Assembly: GCA_045106295.1 (NCBI GenBank)
Contig: JBGCEI010000031.1
Span: forward strand, 1-29,712
Source: WTJX01 sp045106295
Lineage (GTDB): Bacteria > Bacteroidota > Bacteroidia > Cytophagales > JAAEPT01
DNA: 29,712 nt
Direction of reading: 5' to 3'
This document shows positions 1-8,611 of the stretch, in pieces. Positions within the stretch are counted from its first letter, which is position 1. Each line of letters starts with the position of its first letter. Both the position numbers and the translations under genes were made by a program. The notes under the pieces were generated by a model. It was not told where the DNA came from. It saw only the letters and a list, made by a program, of their open reading frames with translations, and searched no databases.

Positions 1-410
1 TTTTGAGAAATGCATTTTTTTTTAATGCAGACTCGGTGTGAATCAACTACACAATAAAAATAATGCAATTTTCAATACTTAGCAAATTTTAAAGGCGATT
101 ACCCTGTTACTGCAATACAAACACAGCTTAAAAAAAATCACTTACGCTGAAGGAAATAACTATGTGCTTTTGGTACTTTTATCCTAAATGGTAAGAAATT
201 TAATTTACAGTCGGAATAGCTGTGTTTGCTGCATTACTTGAAAATCTTAAAAAAAGAGAGACTAGTAAAAAAAGTATAGGAAGCAGCTCACTCCTTTTGA
301 AGCTATAAAAAATCATATGGCCACTAATTTACGTATTAAACTGCATAATACAGCTGAACATAGCAACAATGATTAAGCCAGAAAGGATTGATTAATTCTT
401 AAGTAAAAGA
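1..410. other. Non-coding stretch at left edge, downstream of nirD
   Basis: No open reading frame with a recognisable product was seen on either strand. The stretch is AT-rich. A weak inverted repeat (tgcatt / aatgca around 12-29, separated by a T run) is the only structure noticed, and it is too far from nirD to be called its terminator with confidence. The sequence left of it is outside the window, so part of this may be the end region of a neighbouring gene. Confidence 0.4.
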
Positions 411-788
411 TTAGTCTTCAACACCTATAAAAACATAATTATCCTCTATTTTTACAGGGTAAATAGCTATGGGGTCTAAGTCTCCATTAAGGTTTTCACC
501 AGTTAGTAATGAAAAAGTCTTTTTATGTAAAGGACAGGCTACTTTGGGTTCGCCATTTTCATCTCCTATCATCCCTCTAGATAATACATTTTCTTTTTTT
601 TCTGGAGATAAGTTTTGACAGGCGTACCACTCACCCATTCTATCAAAGTTGAATACAGCTATTTGCAGGTCTTTGTATTTTACACAAGCGCCTCCATTTT
701 TAGGAAAAGCCCCCGTTGGAGCTACTTTGAACCATACATTAACCTTTTCTTTTTTAACAGTCTTATATTTTTCTAATAAAGTATCCAT
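411..788 (-). CDS. nirD: Nitrite reductase (NADH) small subunit NirD, Rieske-like
   Basis: Small subunit of the cytoplasmic assimilatory-type nitrite reductase that reduces nitrite to ammonium with NirB. At 125 aa it has the usual length of the family. Residues around 70-95 (VLSRGMIGD, then VACPLHKKTFSL) match the Rieske-like NirD family. The second ligand pair of a Rieske cluster is kept (C85, H88), but where the family often has CPHK the sequence reads SPEK (61-64), so both first-pair ligands are absent. Some NirD proteins, such as that of E. coli, also lack the cluster, so loss need not mean inactivity. The gene lies 28 bp downstream of nirB on the same strand and is surely co-transcribed. 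The start is an ATG. Confidence 0.9.
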   Translation of the reverse strand: MDTLLEKYKTVKKEKVNVWFKVAPTGAFPKNGGACVKYKDLQIAVFNFDRMGEWYACQNLSPEKKENVLSRGMIGDENGEPKVACPLHKKTFSLLTGENLNGDLDPIAIYPVKIEDNYVFIGVED

Positions 789-816
789 TTGAAATAAATA
801 TTTTTAAAAAATTTAA

Positions 817-3339
817 TTAAGCATTCCAAAGTTCAGGCATTTTCTGATCCCTTAATGGAACAAAAACAATGTTGTCATCTCTATCATCAGAGTTAACAAA
901 GTGTTTAAATCTGCTTTGTGTTTCTTCGTTTTCTACAGCTTGTTTCCATTCACATTCATAAGCAGCTACTAGAGAATCCATCTGAGCTTCCAGTTCTTCA
1001 GATAAACCAAGGCTATCTTCAACCACTATCTTTTTTAGTTGTTCAATACCTCCGTCTAATTTGTCGAGCCATGCTGCCGTTCTCATTAGTGGAGCAGCAG
1101 TTTGTATGTAGTAGATTAGAAACCTATCTAAGTATTTAATAACAGTTTCGTTATCAATTTGCTCAGCTAGTAATTCTGCATGTCGTGGAGTAGCTCCACC
1201 ATTCCCACAAACGTAAAGGTTCCAGCCACCTTCAACTGCGATTACACCAAAGTCTTTACCTCTAGCTTCTGCGCACTCTCTAATACAACCAGAAACACCA
1301 CCTTTGATTTTATGAGGAGACCGTAAGCCTTTGTATCTATTTTCTAATTCAATAGCAAAAGAGATGCTTTCGTCCATTCCATACCTACACCACGTTGATC
1401 CTACACAACTTTTTACTGTTCGTAGCGATTTACCATAAGCATGACCACTTTCGAAACCAGCATCTATTAACTCTTTCCATATTGCTGGCAAGTCGTTCAA
1501 TTCAGCTCCAAAGAAATCTATTCTTGCTCCACCTGTTATTTTAGTATAGAGATTGTATTTAACGCCAATTTCACCGAGGATCACTAATTTATCTGGTGTG
1601 ATTTCTCCACCCGCTATTCTTGGTACTACTGAGTAGGTTCCATTTCTTTGAATATTTGCTAAGAATCTATCATTCGAATCTTGAGTGACCTCTTCTTTGT
1701 TAGGCGTATCATTGTACAGGCTGGCAAATATTGAAGACACAACGGGTTTACATACTTCGCATCCGTGTCCATTACCACAAGCTTCTAATGCTTCATTAAA
1801 AGACCGTACTTTTTTAACCTTTAGTATTCCGTAAAGCTCTTGTCTGCTGTAATCAAAGTGTTCACAGATCACATCTTTCACTACTTTACCCATCGACTTG
1901 AGTGTTTCGGTCACTAAGTCTTTCAACATAGGTTTGCAACCTCCACAACCCGTACCTGCTTTTGTACATGCACTTACTTCGCTTACATCTGAACAAGTTT
2001 CATCTTGCACTAAGTTACAAATAGCACCTTTACTCACATTTTCACACGAACAAATAATAGCGGAGTCTGGTAAGTCTAGTGCACTACCTAGTGCTCCACC
2101 ATCTCCTCCTCTAGCGCCTAATATTAAGTCTTCTGGGTTTTCTGGAATTTTCATTCCATTCAGATAAATCTGGTGTAGTATGCTGTAATCCTCAGCATCA
2201 CCAACCATAATACCTCCTAAGAGCGATTTTTTATCTTTTGAAATAATAACGCTTTTATAAATACCATCTACGGCATTTTCATAGACAATTTCATCTCCCT
2301 CTTTGTCATCATTTAAAGCGTTTCCAAAACTAGCTACATCGATACCACTTAGTTTTAATTTGGTAGACATGTCGATATATGTTGGCATGGAAGTTTCACT
2401 GTTTCCAATCAGTTGTTCTACAACTACACCAGCCATGTCGTATCCTGGCGCTACCAAACCGTAAATCATTTGGTTCAATAAAGCACATTCACCAATGGCA
2501 AAAATAGATGGGTCAGAAGTTTTCATATCGTTACCCACTACGATACCACCTCTGGTCCCTACTTCTAAACCACATGTTTTAGCTAATTCATCTCTTGGTC
2601 GAATACCAGCAGATATAAGTAGCATGTCAAAAGGAGTGGATGAATCATCGTTGGTGAAATGCATCCCTTCAATTTTTCCTTCTCCTGTAATTTCTTGTGT
2701 CGCCTTGCTTAATAAAATGTTGATTCCAAGGTCTTCCAGTTTGGTTTGTAACGATTTACTAGCATCGTCATTTAATTGTCTAGGCATTAAGCGTGGAGCA
2801 AATTCCACTACCGAAGTTTCTAACCCCATATCAACTAAGGCTTTTGCAGCTTCTAGACCTAACAAACCTCCTCCAAGAATAGCTGCTTTTTTAGGGATTC
2901 CATCAGCTTTTATTTTGGCTACATAGTTCATGGTAGCGTCCAAGTCTTCTATGGTTCTGTAGACGAATACACCGTCTTTTTCTACTCCTGGAATAGGAGG
3001 GACAAAACAAGATGAACCTGTTGCTAGCACTAAATGATCATAAGAATATTTTTTATTGGTAATGGAAGTGATTTCTTTTGATTCACGGTTGATATCTGTA
3101 ATGCGTTCATTCGTGATTAACTCAATGTTATTTTCTTCATACCATGATCGAGGCGCCATGCTGAGACGCTCTGCATTCTTGTCTGAAAAATATTCACTCA
3201 GGTGAACTCGATCGTATGCAGGCCTTGGTTCTTCACCAAAAACAGTGATTCTAAATTGGTTTGATTCATTTTTTGCTACTAGTTTTTCACAAAACTTGTA
3301 ACCAACCATTCCGTTTCCTATTACTACTAAATTTTCCAA
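817..3339 (-). CDS. nirB: Nitrite reductase (NADH) large subunit NirB
   Basis: Catalytic subunit that reduces nitrite to ammonium with six electrons from NAD(P)H, in the cytoplasm. Domains in order: FAD/NAD-dependent oxidoreductase (about 1-290, GNGMVG at 8-13 and GGGLLG at 156-161); a BFD-type [2Fe-2S] domain with C430, C432, C465 and C468; a second BFD-like cysteine region around 492-545; the ferredoxin-like nitrite/sulfite reductase half (about 565-640); and the sirohaem/[4Fe-4S] half with C645-x5-C651 and C685-x3-C689. The 840 aa length is normal for NirB. The start is a TTG codon (3337-3339), since no ATG lies nearby in frame and the FAD fold begins right after it. The next gene is nirD. 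A nitrate-type sensor gene starts 128 bp away in the other direction and is the likely regulator. Confidence 0.95.
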   Translation of the reverse strand: MENLVVIGNGMVGYKFCEKLVAKNESNQFRITVFGEEPRPAYDRVHLSEYFSDKNAERLSMAPRSWYEENNIELITNERITDINRESKEITSITNKKYSYDHLVLATGSSCFVPPIPGVEKDGVFVYRTIEDLDATMNYVAKIKADGIPKKAAILGGGLLGLEAAKALVDMGLETSVVEFAPRLMPRQLNDDASKSLQTKLEDLGINILLSKATQEITGEGKIEGMHFTNDDSSTPFDMLLISAGIRPRDELAKTCGLEVGTRGGIVVGNDMKTSDPSIFAIGECALLNQMIYGLVAPGYDMAGVVVEQLIGNSETSMPTYIDMSTKLKLSGIDVASFGNALNDDKEGDEIVYENAVDGIYKSVIISKDKKSLLGGIMVGDAEDYSILHQIYLNGMKIPENPEDLILGARGGDGGALGSALDLPDSAIICSCENVSKGAICNLVQDETCSDVSEVSACTKAGTGCGGCKPMLKDLVTETLKSMGKVVKDVICEHFDYSRQELYGILKVKKVRSFNEALEACGNGHGCEVCKPVVSSIFASLYNDTPNKEEVTQDSNDRFLANIQRNGTYSVVPRIAGGEITPDKLVILGEIGVKYNLYTKITGGARIDFFGAELNDLPAIWKELIDAGFESGHAYGKSLRTVKSCVGSTWCRYGMDESISFAIELENRYKGLRSPHKIKGGVSGCIRECAEARGKDFGVIAVEGGWNLYVCGNGGATPRHAELLAEQIDNETVIKYLDRFLIYYIQTAAPLMRTAAWLDKLDGGIEQLKKIVVEDSLGLSEELEAQMDSLVAAYECEWKQAVENEETQSRFKHFVNSDDRDDNIVFVPLRDQKMPELWNA

Positions 3340-3467
3340 ATTATGTTGAGTTTATCTAGTTCTGAATATCTTAAAGTTAAGTAATTATTCTAAAAACTAA
3401 GTATTATTACTTATTTTAATTTAAATAAGTACGTATTTTATCGCACAGTATTAAATGTTAATTTTGA
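3340..3467. promoter_or_regulatory. Divergent nirB / sensor-kinase control region with inverted repeat
   Basis: This AT-rich 128-bp gap separates the divergent nirBD and sensor-kinase genes. It holds a perfect 9-bp inverted repeat, TACTTATTT at 3408-3416 and AAATAAGTA at 3423-3431. Further AAGTA pentamers lie at 3379-3383 and 3399-3403. TACTTAT (3408-3414) and the complement of ATAAGTA (3425-3431) both fit the E. coli NarL heptamer TACYYMT, but they are 10 bp apart instead of the 2 bp of the classical 7-2-7 site. I infer an operator cluster for the neighbouring NarL-type regulator. No clean -7 box TAnnTTTG was placed for either gene. Confidence 0.45.
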
Positions 3468-5222
3468 ATGATGGCTTTAAAAAACAACTCTGTTTTCAAT
3501 GAAAAAGTATTTGCTAGATTTTCTAGAAATTATGTGATAGCATTACCATTAGTAGCTTTTTTATCTATAGTAGGGCAAGTATTTATTCAAATAGCCATCA
3601 AAGAACAAGAAAAAGATTCTCATATTATCAACTTGGCAGGTCGACAGCGAATGTTGAGTGTGCAGATTGGTAAACTAAGTCTTTTGACTAATTCTAACCC
3701 TAAAAACGAATTTTTCAAAAAAGACCTAAAAAAGAAATTACTTACGTGGGGTAAATATCATACGGCTTTAAAAACACGAAACTCATCTTATGGATTTGGG
3801 GGTGAAAATAGTAGGGTGATAAATCAACTATTTCGAAAGATAGAACCTCATTATCAAAATCTAAAAGAGAAGGCATGTTTTGTGTTATCTCTACAAGGAG
3901 GAGAGTTACCAAAAGGGTATATGAATTCTTTACTTGGTGAGGAGGCACTGTTCCTTTCTCTAATGAATAAAATTGTATTTCAGTATGATAGGGAATCACA
4001 GAGAAAGCTTCAGTTTTTAAAAACAACTGAGATTATTCTATTTACCATTACTATTTTGGTTCTATTTGCTGAGGCATTATTTATTTTTAGACCTTCTATT
4101 AAAGGTGTTAAAAATGCAATCTATGCTGTGAAGGAGTCTGAAAGGAAGGCTAAGAAAGTAGCTACTAAGTTATCAGAAACTAATTACGCTTTGGGACATT
4201 CTTTACGAGCACTAGAGAATTCAAATTTAGCATTAACGGAAGCCACCCTTATGGTGAAATTGACTCCGTCTGGTTTGATTAATTATGCGAATGCCAATTT
4301 TTATAAGTTGTTAGGTTATAAAGAAGGAGAACTATTAAATACTAGGTTTAACCTTTTATCCGACAAATATGAGAGTCCTTTTATATTTAATAAACTATGG
4401 GCATCTATTGAAGAAGGGGAAATATGGAAGCATGAATTAGTCTTACATACCAAAGAAGGGAAACAATTATGGATGGATATGACCTGTACACCACTTACAG
4501 GGCTTGAAAATGAAGTAACTACTTGTTTGGCAGTTTTCACTACTATTTCATCTAAAATTGAAGAAAAAGTAGATGAACAACGTATTAAGTCAATCTCTGT
4601 ATTAGAAGGGCAAGAAGATGAGAGACAACGGATAGCTCGAGAATTACATGATGGATTAGGACAGATATTATCAGCACTTAAATTTAATGTAGATAGCCTG
4701 AAATTGGAAGATTCAGAAAAACAGCAACTTAAATTAGAAGGGATAAAAAAGATGTTGTACGATACTATTTCTGAAACTCGTAAAATTTCGTTTAACCTGA
4801 TGCCTAGTGTTTTGGGTGATTATGGATTGGTATCGGCTTTGAAAATATTAACGGAAGAATTAACTAAGCATACAGATATTAAAATGACTTTTTCTTTGGA
4901 GAATGAGTACACAAGAGTAGATAAAACGAAAGAGGTAACCATCTACCGAACAGTGCAAGAAGCCATAAATAATGCGATTAAGTATTCTGAATCGGAAACA
5001 TTAGATGTAGTAATGGATGCAACGAGGGAGAGTATCTTAATTTCTATATCTGATCATGGAAAAGGGTTCGATTCTTCCATACCTCGTACTTTTTCGTCTC
5101 AATATGGTAGAGGGATGGTTAATATGAGAGAGAGGATAAAGTTAGTAAAAGGTAAGTTTTCGATTGATAGTGTTCCAGGAAAAGGGACTCGTGTTTTTAT
5201 TGAAGTACCTATTAGTGGGTAG
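3468..5222 (+). CDS. NarX/NarQ-like nitrate/nitrite sensor histidine kinase (PilJ-PAS-HisKA_3)
   Basis: Membrane-bound sensor kinase. TM1 spans about 22-44 and TM2 about 188-208, enclosing a periplasmic helical domain of the PilJ/NarX type. Its P-box reads DSHIINLAGRQRMLS (50-64), matching the nitrate-binding P-box pattern of NarX/NarQ, including the key Arg (R61). The NarX lysine position is Leu (L56), closer to NarQ and PilJ proteins. A PAS domain follows (about 255-365). Next come the HisKA_3 dimerisation domain with phosphoacceptor H394 (ELHDGLGQ) and the HATPase with N-box N501/N502 and G-box DHGKGF (529-534). The partner regulator follows after 30 bp. The gene is divergent from nirBD, so nitrate/nitrite control of nirBD is the simplest inference. 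The start MM at 3468 or 3471 is uncertain by one codon. Confidence 0.88.
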   Translation: MMALKNNSVFNEKVFARFSRNYVIALPLVAFLSIVGQVFIQIAIKEQEKDSHIINLAGRQRMLSVQIGKLSLLTNSNPKNEFFKKDLKKKLLTWGKYHTALKTRNSSYGFGGENSRVINQLFRKIEPHYQNLKEKACFVLSLQGGELPKGYMNSLLGEEALFLSLMNKIVFQYDRESQRKLQFLKTTEIILFTITILVLFAEALFIFRPSIKGVKNAIYAVKESERKAKKVATKLSETNYALGHSLRALENSNLALTEATLMVKLTPSGLINYANANFYKLLGYKEGELLNTRFNLLSDKYESPFIFNKLWASIEEGEIWKHELVLHTKEGKQLWMDMTCTPLTGLENEVTTCLAVFTTISSKIEEKVDEQRIKSISVLEGQEDERQRIARELHDGLGQILSALKFNVDSLKLEDSEKQQLKLEGIKKMLYDTISETRKISFNLMPSVLGDYGLVSALKILTEELTKHTDIKMTFSLENEYTRVDKTKEVTIYRTVQEAINNAIKYSESETLDVVMDATRESILISISDHGKGFDSSIPRTFSSQYGRGMVNMRERIKLVKGKFSIDSVPGKGTRVFIEVPISG

Positions 5223-5252
5223 GAAATTGAGAATAAATATGTACTTTAGAAT

Positions 5253-5906
5253 ATGAGTAAAATTAAGGTAGTACTTATTGACGATCATCATTTGATCAGA
5301 AGTGGGATAAAGTCGTCTCTAGAAGACTTTGAGGAATTAGAAGTAATAGGTGAGGGGAGTGACGGAAACGAAGCAATTGAATTGGTAAAAACACTATCGC
5401 CTGATGTGGCTGTCATTGACATTACCATGCCTAAAAAGAATGGGATAGAAGCAGTACGTGAGATTAGTAAGGCATATCCTGCAACACAGTGTTTGATGCT
5501 TTCTATGCATGATAATCAAGATTATATTTTAGATAGTTTAGAAGCTGGAGCTATGGGTTATTTATTAAAAGACACTGATAGAGAAGAGTTTATTAAAGCG
5601 ATTGTAACAGTAAATGATGGGACAAAATATTTTTCTACCGATGTATCTCGAATTATGGCAGAAGGGTATCTTCAGAAAATGAAGGCTGGTTCTGGCTTTT
5701 CTGGTAAAAAAGATAGCGTACTATCACGTAGAGAAAGAGAAATACTAGCATTGATTGTAAATGGATTAAATAGTAAAGAAATTGCTGAGAAACTTGGTCT
5801 AAGCGTTCGTACAGTAGAGGTTCACCGGTTTAATATGATGAAAAAGCTAGAAGTGAAAAATGCTGTCGAGTTAGTTAAAGTAGCAATGAAAGAAAATCTA
5901 GTCTAA
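5253..5906 (+). CDS. NarL/FixJ-family response regulator
   Basis: DNA-binding response regulator of 217 aa. The receiver domain (about 5-120) has the acidic pair D10/D11, phosphoacceptor D56 (VIDITMP) and conserved K106 (YLLKDTD). The LuxR-type helix-turn-helix occupies about 150-212, with LSRREREILALI, then GLNSKEIAEKLGLSVRTVEVH. It is encoded 30 bp after the HisKA_3 kinase, its natural phosphodonor. In the NarL family phosphorylation releases the DNA-binding domain. Likely targets are the divergent nirBD promoter and perhaps its own operon. The ATG start is unambiguous. Confidence 0.93.
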   Translation: MSKIKVVLIDDHHLIRSGIKSSLEDFEELEVIGEGSDGNEAIELVKTLSPDVAVIDITMPKKNGIEAVREISKAYPATQCLMLSMHDNQDYILDSLEAGAMGYLLKDTDREEFIKAIVTVNDGTKYFSTDVSRIMAEGYLQKMKAGSGFSGKKDSVLSRREREILALIVNGLNSKEIAEKLGLSVRTVEVHRFNMMKKLEVKNAVELVKVAMKENLV

Positions 5907-5945
5907 GTTTTTCAGTTTGTCCAAGTAATACAACTGTATCGTTAA

Positions 5946-6359
5946 ATGAATGAAATCATACATAAGATAAAAGAATTAAACATTTCTTTGAATGAAGGAA
6001 TAAATCCATCTGTTATCTCAACTTTATCAAAGATTTTTGATTTTAACTTTCCACAAGACTTTATCGACTTTTACACGAAGGTAAATGGTTTTTCTGGTTA
6101 CCAAGGTTTTGACGGACATCATATTTGGGATACTACAAAAATTGAAAAAGAAGCGCTTATTTTCAGTATGAATTATGACATGATTCCCTTCAGTGATTCG
6201 GTCTTGTTTTGTCCATGGATTGGGTTTTCTAAACAAAATGGAAAGGTATACAAAGGCTACGGTGCAGCGACAGAATTTAATGAAAAAACAATTTTTGTAG
6301 CAGAAACATTTACAGATTTTTTAGAGTTGTACCTCGCAGATTCAGACAAACTGTATTAA
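5946..6359 (+). CDS. SMI1/KNR4-family (SUKH-like) protein
   Basis: A 137-aa soluble protein. The middle (FPQDFIDFYTKVNGFSGY, about 35-53) matches the start of SMI1/KNR4 domains, where a helix is followed by an Asn-Gly turn. The C-terminal part (FVAETFTDFLELYL) is the typical closing helix. Family members are often immunity proteins against polymorphic toxins, but many stand-alone copies have no known role. It sits 39 bp after the response regulator and only 5 bp before moaCB, so it is probably co-transcribed with both. No toxin gene is beside it, which argues against a simple immunity role here. The function is unassigned. Confidence 0.65.
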   Translation: MNEIIHKIKELNISLNEGINPSVISTLSKIFDFNFPQDFIDFYTKVNGFSGYQGFDGHHIWDTTKIEKEALIFSMNYDMIPFSDSVLFCPWIGFSKQNGKVYKGYGAATEFNEKTIFVAETFTDFLELYLADSDKLY

Positions 6360-6364
6360 GAAAG

Positions 6365-7306
6365 ATGAACGACATTACGCATAAAATAAGTACACTACGG
6401 ACTGCAACAGCCATAGGAATGGTAATGTGCAATAAAGAAGTAATCGATTTAGCAAAAGCTGAAAAATTACCCAAAGGGGATCTGTTTAATATTGCCAAAG
6501 CAGCAGGTTTTATTGGTGCTAAAAAAACACAAGACCTTATTCCACATTGTCATCCAGTGGGGATAGATGCTTTTCAATTTCAGTTTTTTTATTACGATGA
6601 CAAAGCCTTGTTAGAGTATGTTTCTAAACAAGAAATAAAAACAGGTATTTACATTGTAGCTCATGCTAAATATGTAGGAAAAACAGGTATCGAAATGGAA
6701 GCTTTAACAGGTGTTTCTGTTGCGGCACTTACAATCTACGATTTATTAAAACCATTAGGTCAAAAAGATATTCAAATAAGTGACATCCATTTATTGGAAA
6801 AAAAAGGAGGGAAGAGCGATAAGCCTAAGTTTAGTAAACACATTCATAGAGCAGCTATTTTACTTTGTTCTGATGCTATTTCATCGGGAAAAAAAGAAGA
6901 TACGGTAGGACAGAAAGTGAAAAGTGTACTAGAAGAAAAAGAAACAACTATTGAAGGTTATAAAATAGTTAGTTCAACACCTGATGCTATTTTGGGAAGT
7001 ATTAAAGAATGGGTTGTTAAAGACATACCAGTCATTTTTACGATAGGCGGTACGGGTTTAGGTTCTCCATTGATTCAAGTATTGGAACAAGAATTTGACT
7101 ATGAGGCAAAAGGAGTTGTTCAAGCCATGTATCAGCATGGACTGGATAGAAGTCCTCTGGCTATGCATTCTCAATTAGTAGCCGGTTACATTAACGAAAC
7201 GTTGATTGTTACGTTGCCAGGAAGTAGTAATGGATCTACAGAGTGTCTACAGGGAATAATAAAAGCAGTTTTTCATGCTCGAGTCGTGTTAAAAAAGAAT
7301 CGCTAG
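6365..7306 (+). CDS. moaCB: Bifunctional molybdenum cofactor protein MoaC-MoaB
   Basis: A fusion of two molybdenum cofactor enzymes. Residues 1-150 are MoaC (cyclic pyranopterin monophosphate synthase), with LIPHCHPV (58-65), GKTGIEMEALTGVS (105-118) and the acid/base residues E110, E112, D126 and K129 of the family. Residues 160-313 are a MoaB/MogA-type molybdopterin-binding domain, with ILLCSDAISSGKKEDTVG (165-182), TIGGTGLG (226-233) and LPGSSNG (284-290). The usual Asp after GTGLG is not obvious (SPL follows), so adenylyltransferase activity of this half is less certain. MoaCB fusions are common in Bacteroidota. Its place behind a nitrate-type two-component pair suggests cofactor supply for a molybdenum nitrate reductase elsewhere in the genome; NirB itself does not need it. 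Confidence 0.92.
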   Translation: MNDITHKISTLRTATAIGMVMCNKEVIDLAKAEKLPKGDLFNIAKAAGFIGAKKTQDLIPHCHPVGIDAFQFQFFYYDDKALLEYVSKQEIKTGIYIVAHAKYVGKTGIEMEALTGVSVAALTIYDLLKPLGQKDIQISDIHLLEKKGGKSDKPKFSKHIHRAAILLCSDAISSGKKEDTVGQKVKSVLEEKETTIEGYKIVSSTPDAILGSIKEWVVKDIPVIFTIGGTGLGSPLIQVLEQEFDYEAKGVVQAMYQHGLDRSPLAMHSQLVAGYINETLIVTLPGSSNGSTECLQGIIKAVFHARVVLKKNR

Positions 7307-7314
7307 AATTAAGG

Positions 7315-8484
7315 TTAGGCCGGCACAAATACTGATTTGGTATCTTTAAAATTCAAAACTTTATACGTATCGGTTTCAGGAGTGAAGTCACCAGAATAAA
7401 TAATACACCCCTTTTTTGCTTCTTTAGCTGTTTTTTGAAATTTCTCAATCCCTTTGATAAAATGAGTTGAAAAAGTGGAAGATGATTTGATTTCTATTGG
7501 AATTAATTTTCTTCCATCTTGAAAGACAATATCTACTTCGTTTCCATTATTATCTCTAAAGAAATAAAGAGCATCTGTTTTACCTTGATTGTACTGACTT
7601 TTAAGGCTTTCTATTACCACTAAGTTTTCGAAAATATTTCCAATTAAGGGATCTCTACTAATCTGTTTTTTATCTTGAATGCCCAATAAGAAACAAAGTA
7701 AACCAACATCTGTAAAATAATACTTCGGTGATTTTATTACTCTCTTTCCAAAATTTTCATAAAAAGGAGACAGCTTGTACAAAATAAAAGAGACTTCTAA
7801 AATAGATAGCCATTTTTTTAAGGTGGTGCTGCTTACCCCTACATCATTAGCCAATGAATTTAGATTGAGTATTTGTCCCACTCTGCCTGCCATTAGTTTG
7901 ATGAATTTTTCAAACAAAGAAGCATCTTTTAAATTAATGAGTTGTCTTACATCTCGCTCTACATATGTTCTGTAGTAATTAGCATATGCTCTAGATGGAT
8001 TTATTTTATCTTGATAAACTCTAGGGAAAAAACCCTTGAATAAAAAATCATCCCGATCCATTTCTTTTTCAATAGTTTCTACCTCTGAAATACTAAGAGG
8101 TAATAAGGTTAATAGCGCCGTTCTACCTGCTAAAGACTGACTGACTTCAGCTCTTAATTCCAACTGATGAGAGCCTGTTAAAATAAATCGTCCCTTCGTA
8201 CTGTTAGGGTCTGCATCGACTAACGTTTGTATGTAAGAAAGTAATAGAGGTACTCTTTGTACTTCGTCAATGATTACATGAGAGTCGTATTCTTTTAAAA
8301 ATGCTCTTGGATCACTACTGGCATAAGCTTTAAGAGCAGGGTCTTCCATAGAGCAGTATTTGTAAGCAGGGAAAGTTAATTTTGCCAAGGTTGTTTTACC
8401 AGATTGTCTTGGTCCAGTAAGCGTTACTACAGGGTATTCTGATGCTACTTGAATTAGTTCAGGAGTAATCTCTCTTGTAATCAT
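7315..8484 (-). CDS. AAA_14 / DUF4143 ATPase
   Basis: A 389-aa P-loop ATPase of the AAA_14 plus DUF4143 family, widespread and mostly uncharacterised. Walker A is GPRQSGKTT (24-32), Walker B HVIIDEVQ (69-76), and a sensor-like ILTGSHQ lies at 101-107. The C-terminal domain carries EVD (316-318) followed 12 residues later by EIK (331-333), the spacing of a PD-(D/E)XK nuclease-like core known for DUF4143. The family is often linked to genome defence or mobile regions, but no function is established. It is convergent with moaCB (8 bp gap) and lies downstream of hicAB on the same strand. A perfect 20-bp inverted repeat sits just before its ATG. Confidence 0.85.
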   Translation of the reverse strand: MITREITPELIQVASEYPVVTLTGPRQSGKTTLAKLTFPAYKYCSMEDPALKAYASSDPRAFLKEYDSHVIIDEVQRVPLLLSYIQTLVDADPNSTKGRFILTGSHQLELRAEVSQSLAGRTALLTLLPLSISEVETIEKEMDRDDFLFKGFFPRVYQDKINPSRAYANYYRTYVERDVRQLINLKDASLFEKFIKLMAGRVGQILNLNSLANDVGVSSTTLKKWLSILEVSFILYKLSPFYENFGKRVIKSPKYYFTDVGLLCFLLGIQDKKQISRDPLIGNIFENLVVIESLKSQYNQGKTDALYFFRDNNGNEVDIVFQDGRKLIPIEIKSSSTFSTHFIKGIEKFQKTAKEAKKGCIIYSGDFTPETDTYKVLNFKDTKSVFVPA

Positions 8485-8498
8485 AACTCAATATGATA

Positions 8499-8545
8499 TA
8501 TTTCTATACAATATTCAATTATAACTTGAATATTGTATAGAAATA
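8499..8545. promoter_or_regulatory. Perfect 20-bp inverted repeat upstream of the ATPase gene
   Basis: The arms 8499-8518 and 8526-8545 are exact reverse complements around a 7-nt spacer (ttataac). The core reads ctatacaatattcaa. It begins 14 bp upstream of the ATPase start codon and lies downstream of hicB. There is no T run after the stem on the minus strand (it reads atatcat), so it does not look like an intrinsic terminator. It may be a dimeric operator, or a hairpin in the 5' untranslated region that limits translation. Confidence 0.7.
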
Positions 8546-8611
8546 ATGTGATTGAAGATGAATTAATAGTTTATTAGCTAGACCAATACTGGTTTTAAAG
8601 AATGATTAAAA

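Noticed and set aside
2495..2926. 143-aa open frame antisense to nirB
   Set aside because: It lies fully inside the strongly conserved FAD domain of NirB; the product shows no recognisable features.
3408..3431. Classical NarL 7-2-7 site
   Set aside because: The heptamers are spaced by 10 bp and not 2 bp, so only a variant site can be claimed.
8499..8545. Intrinsic terminator of hicAB
   Set aside because: No T run follows the stem on the minus strand; the position near the next start fits an operator or leader hairpin better.
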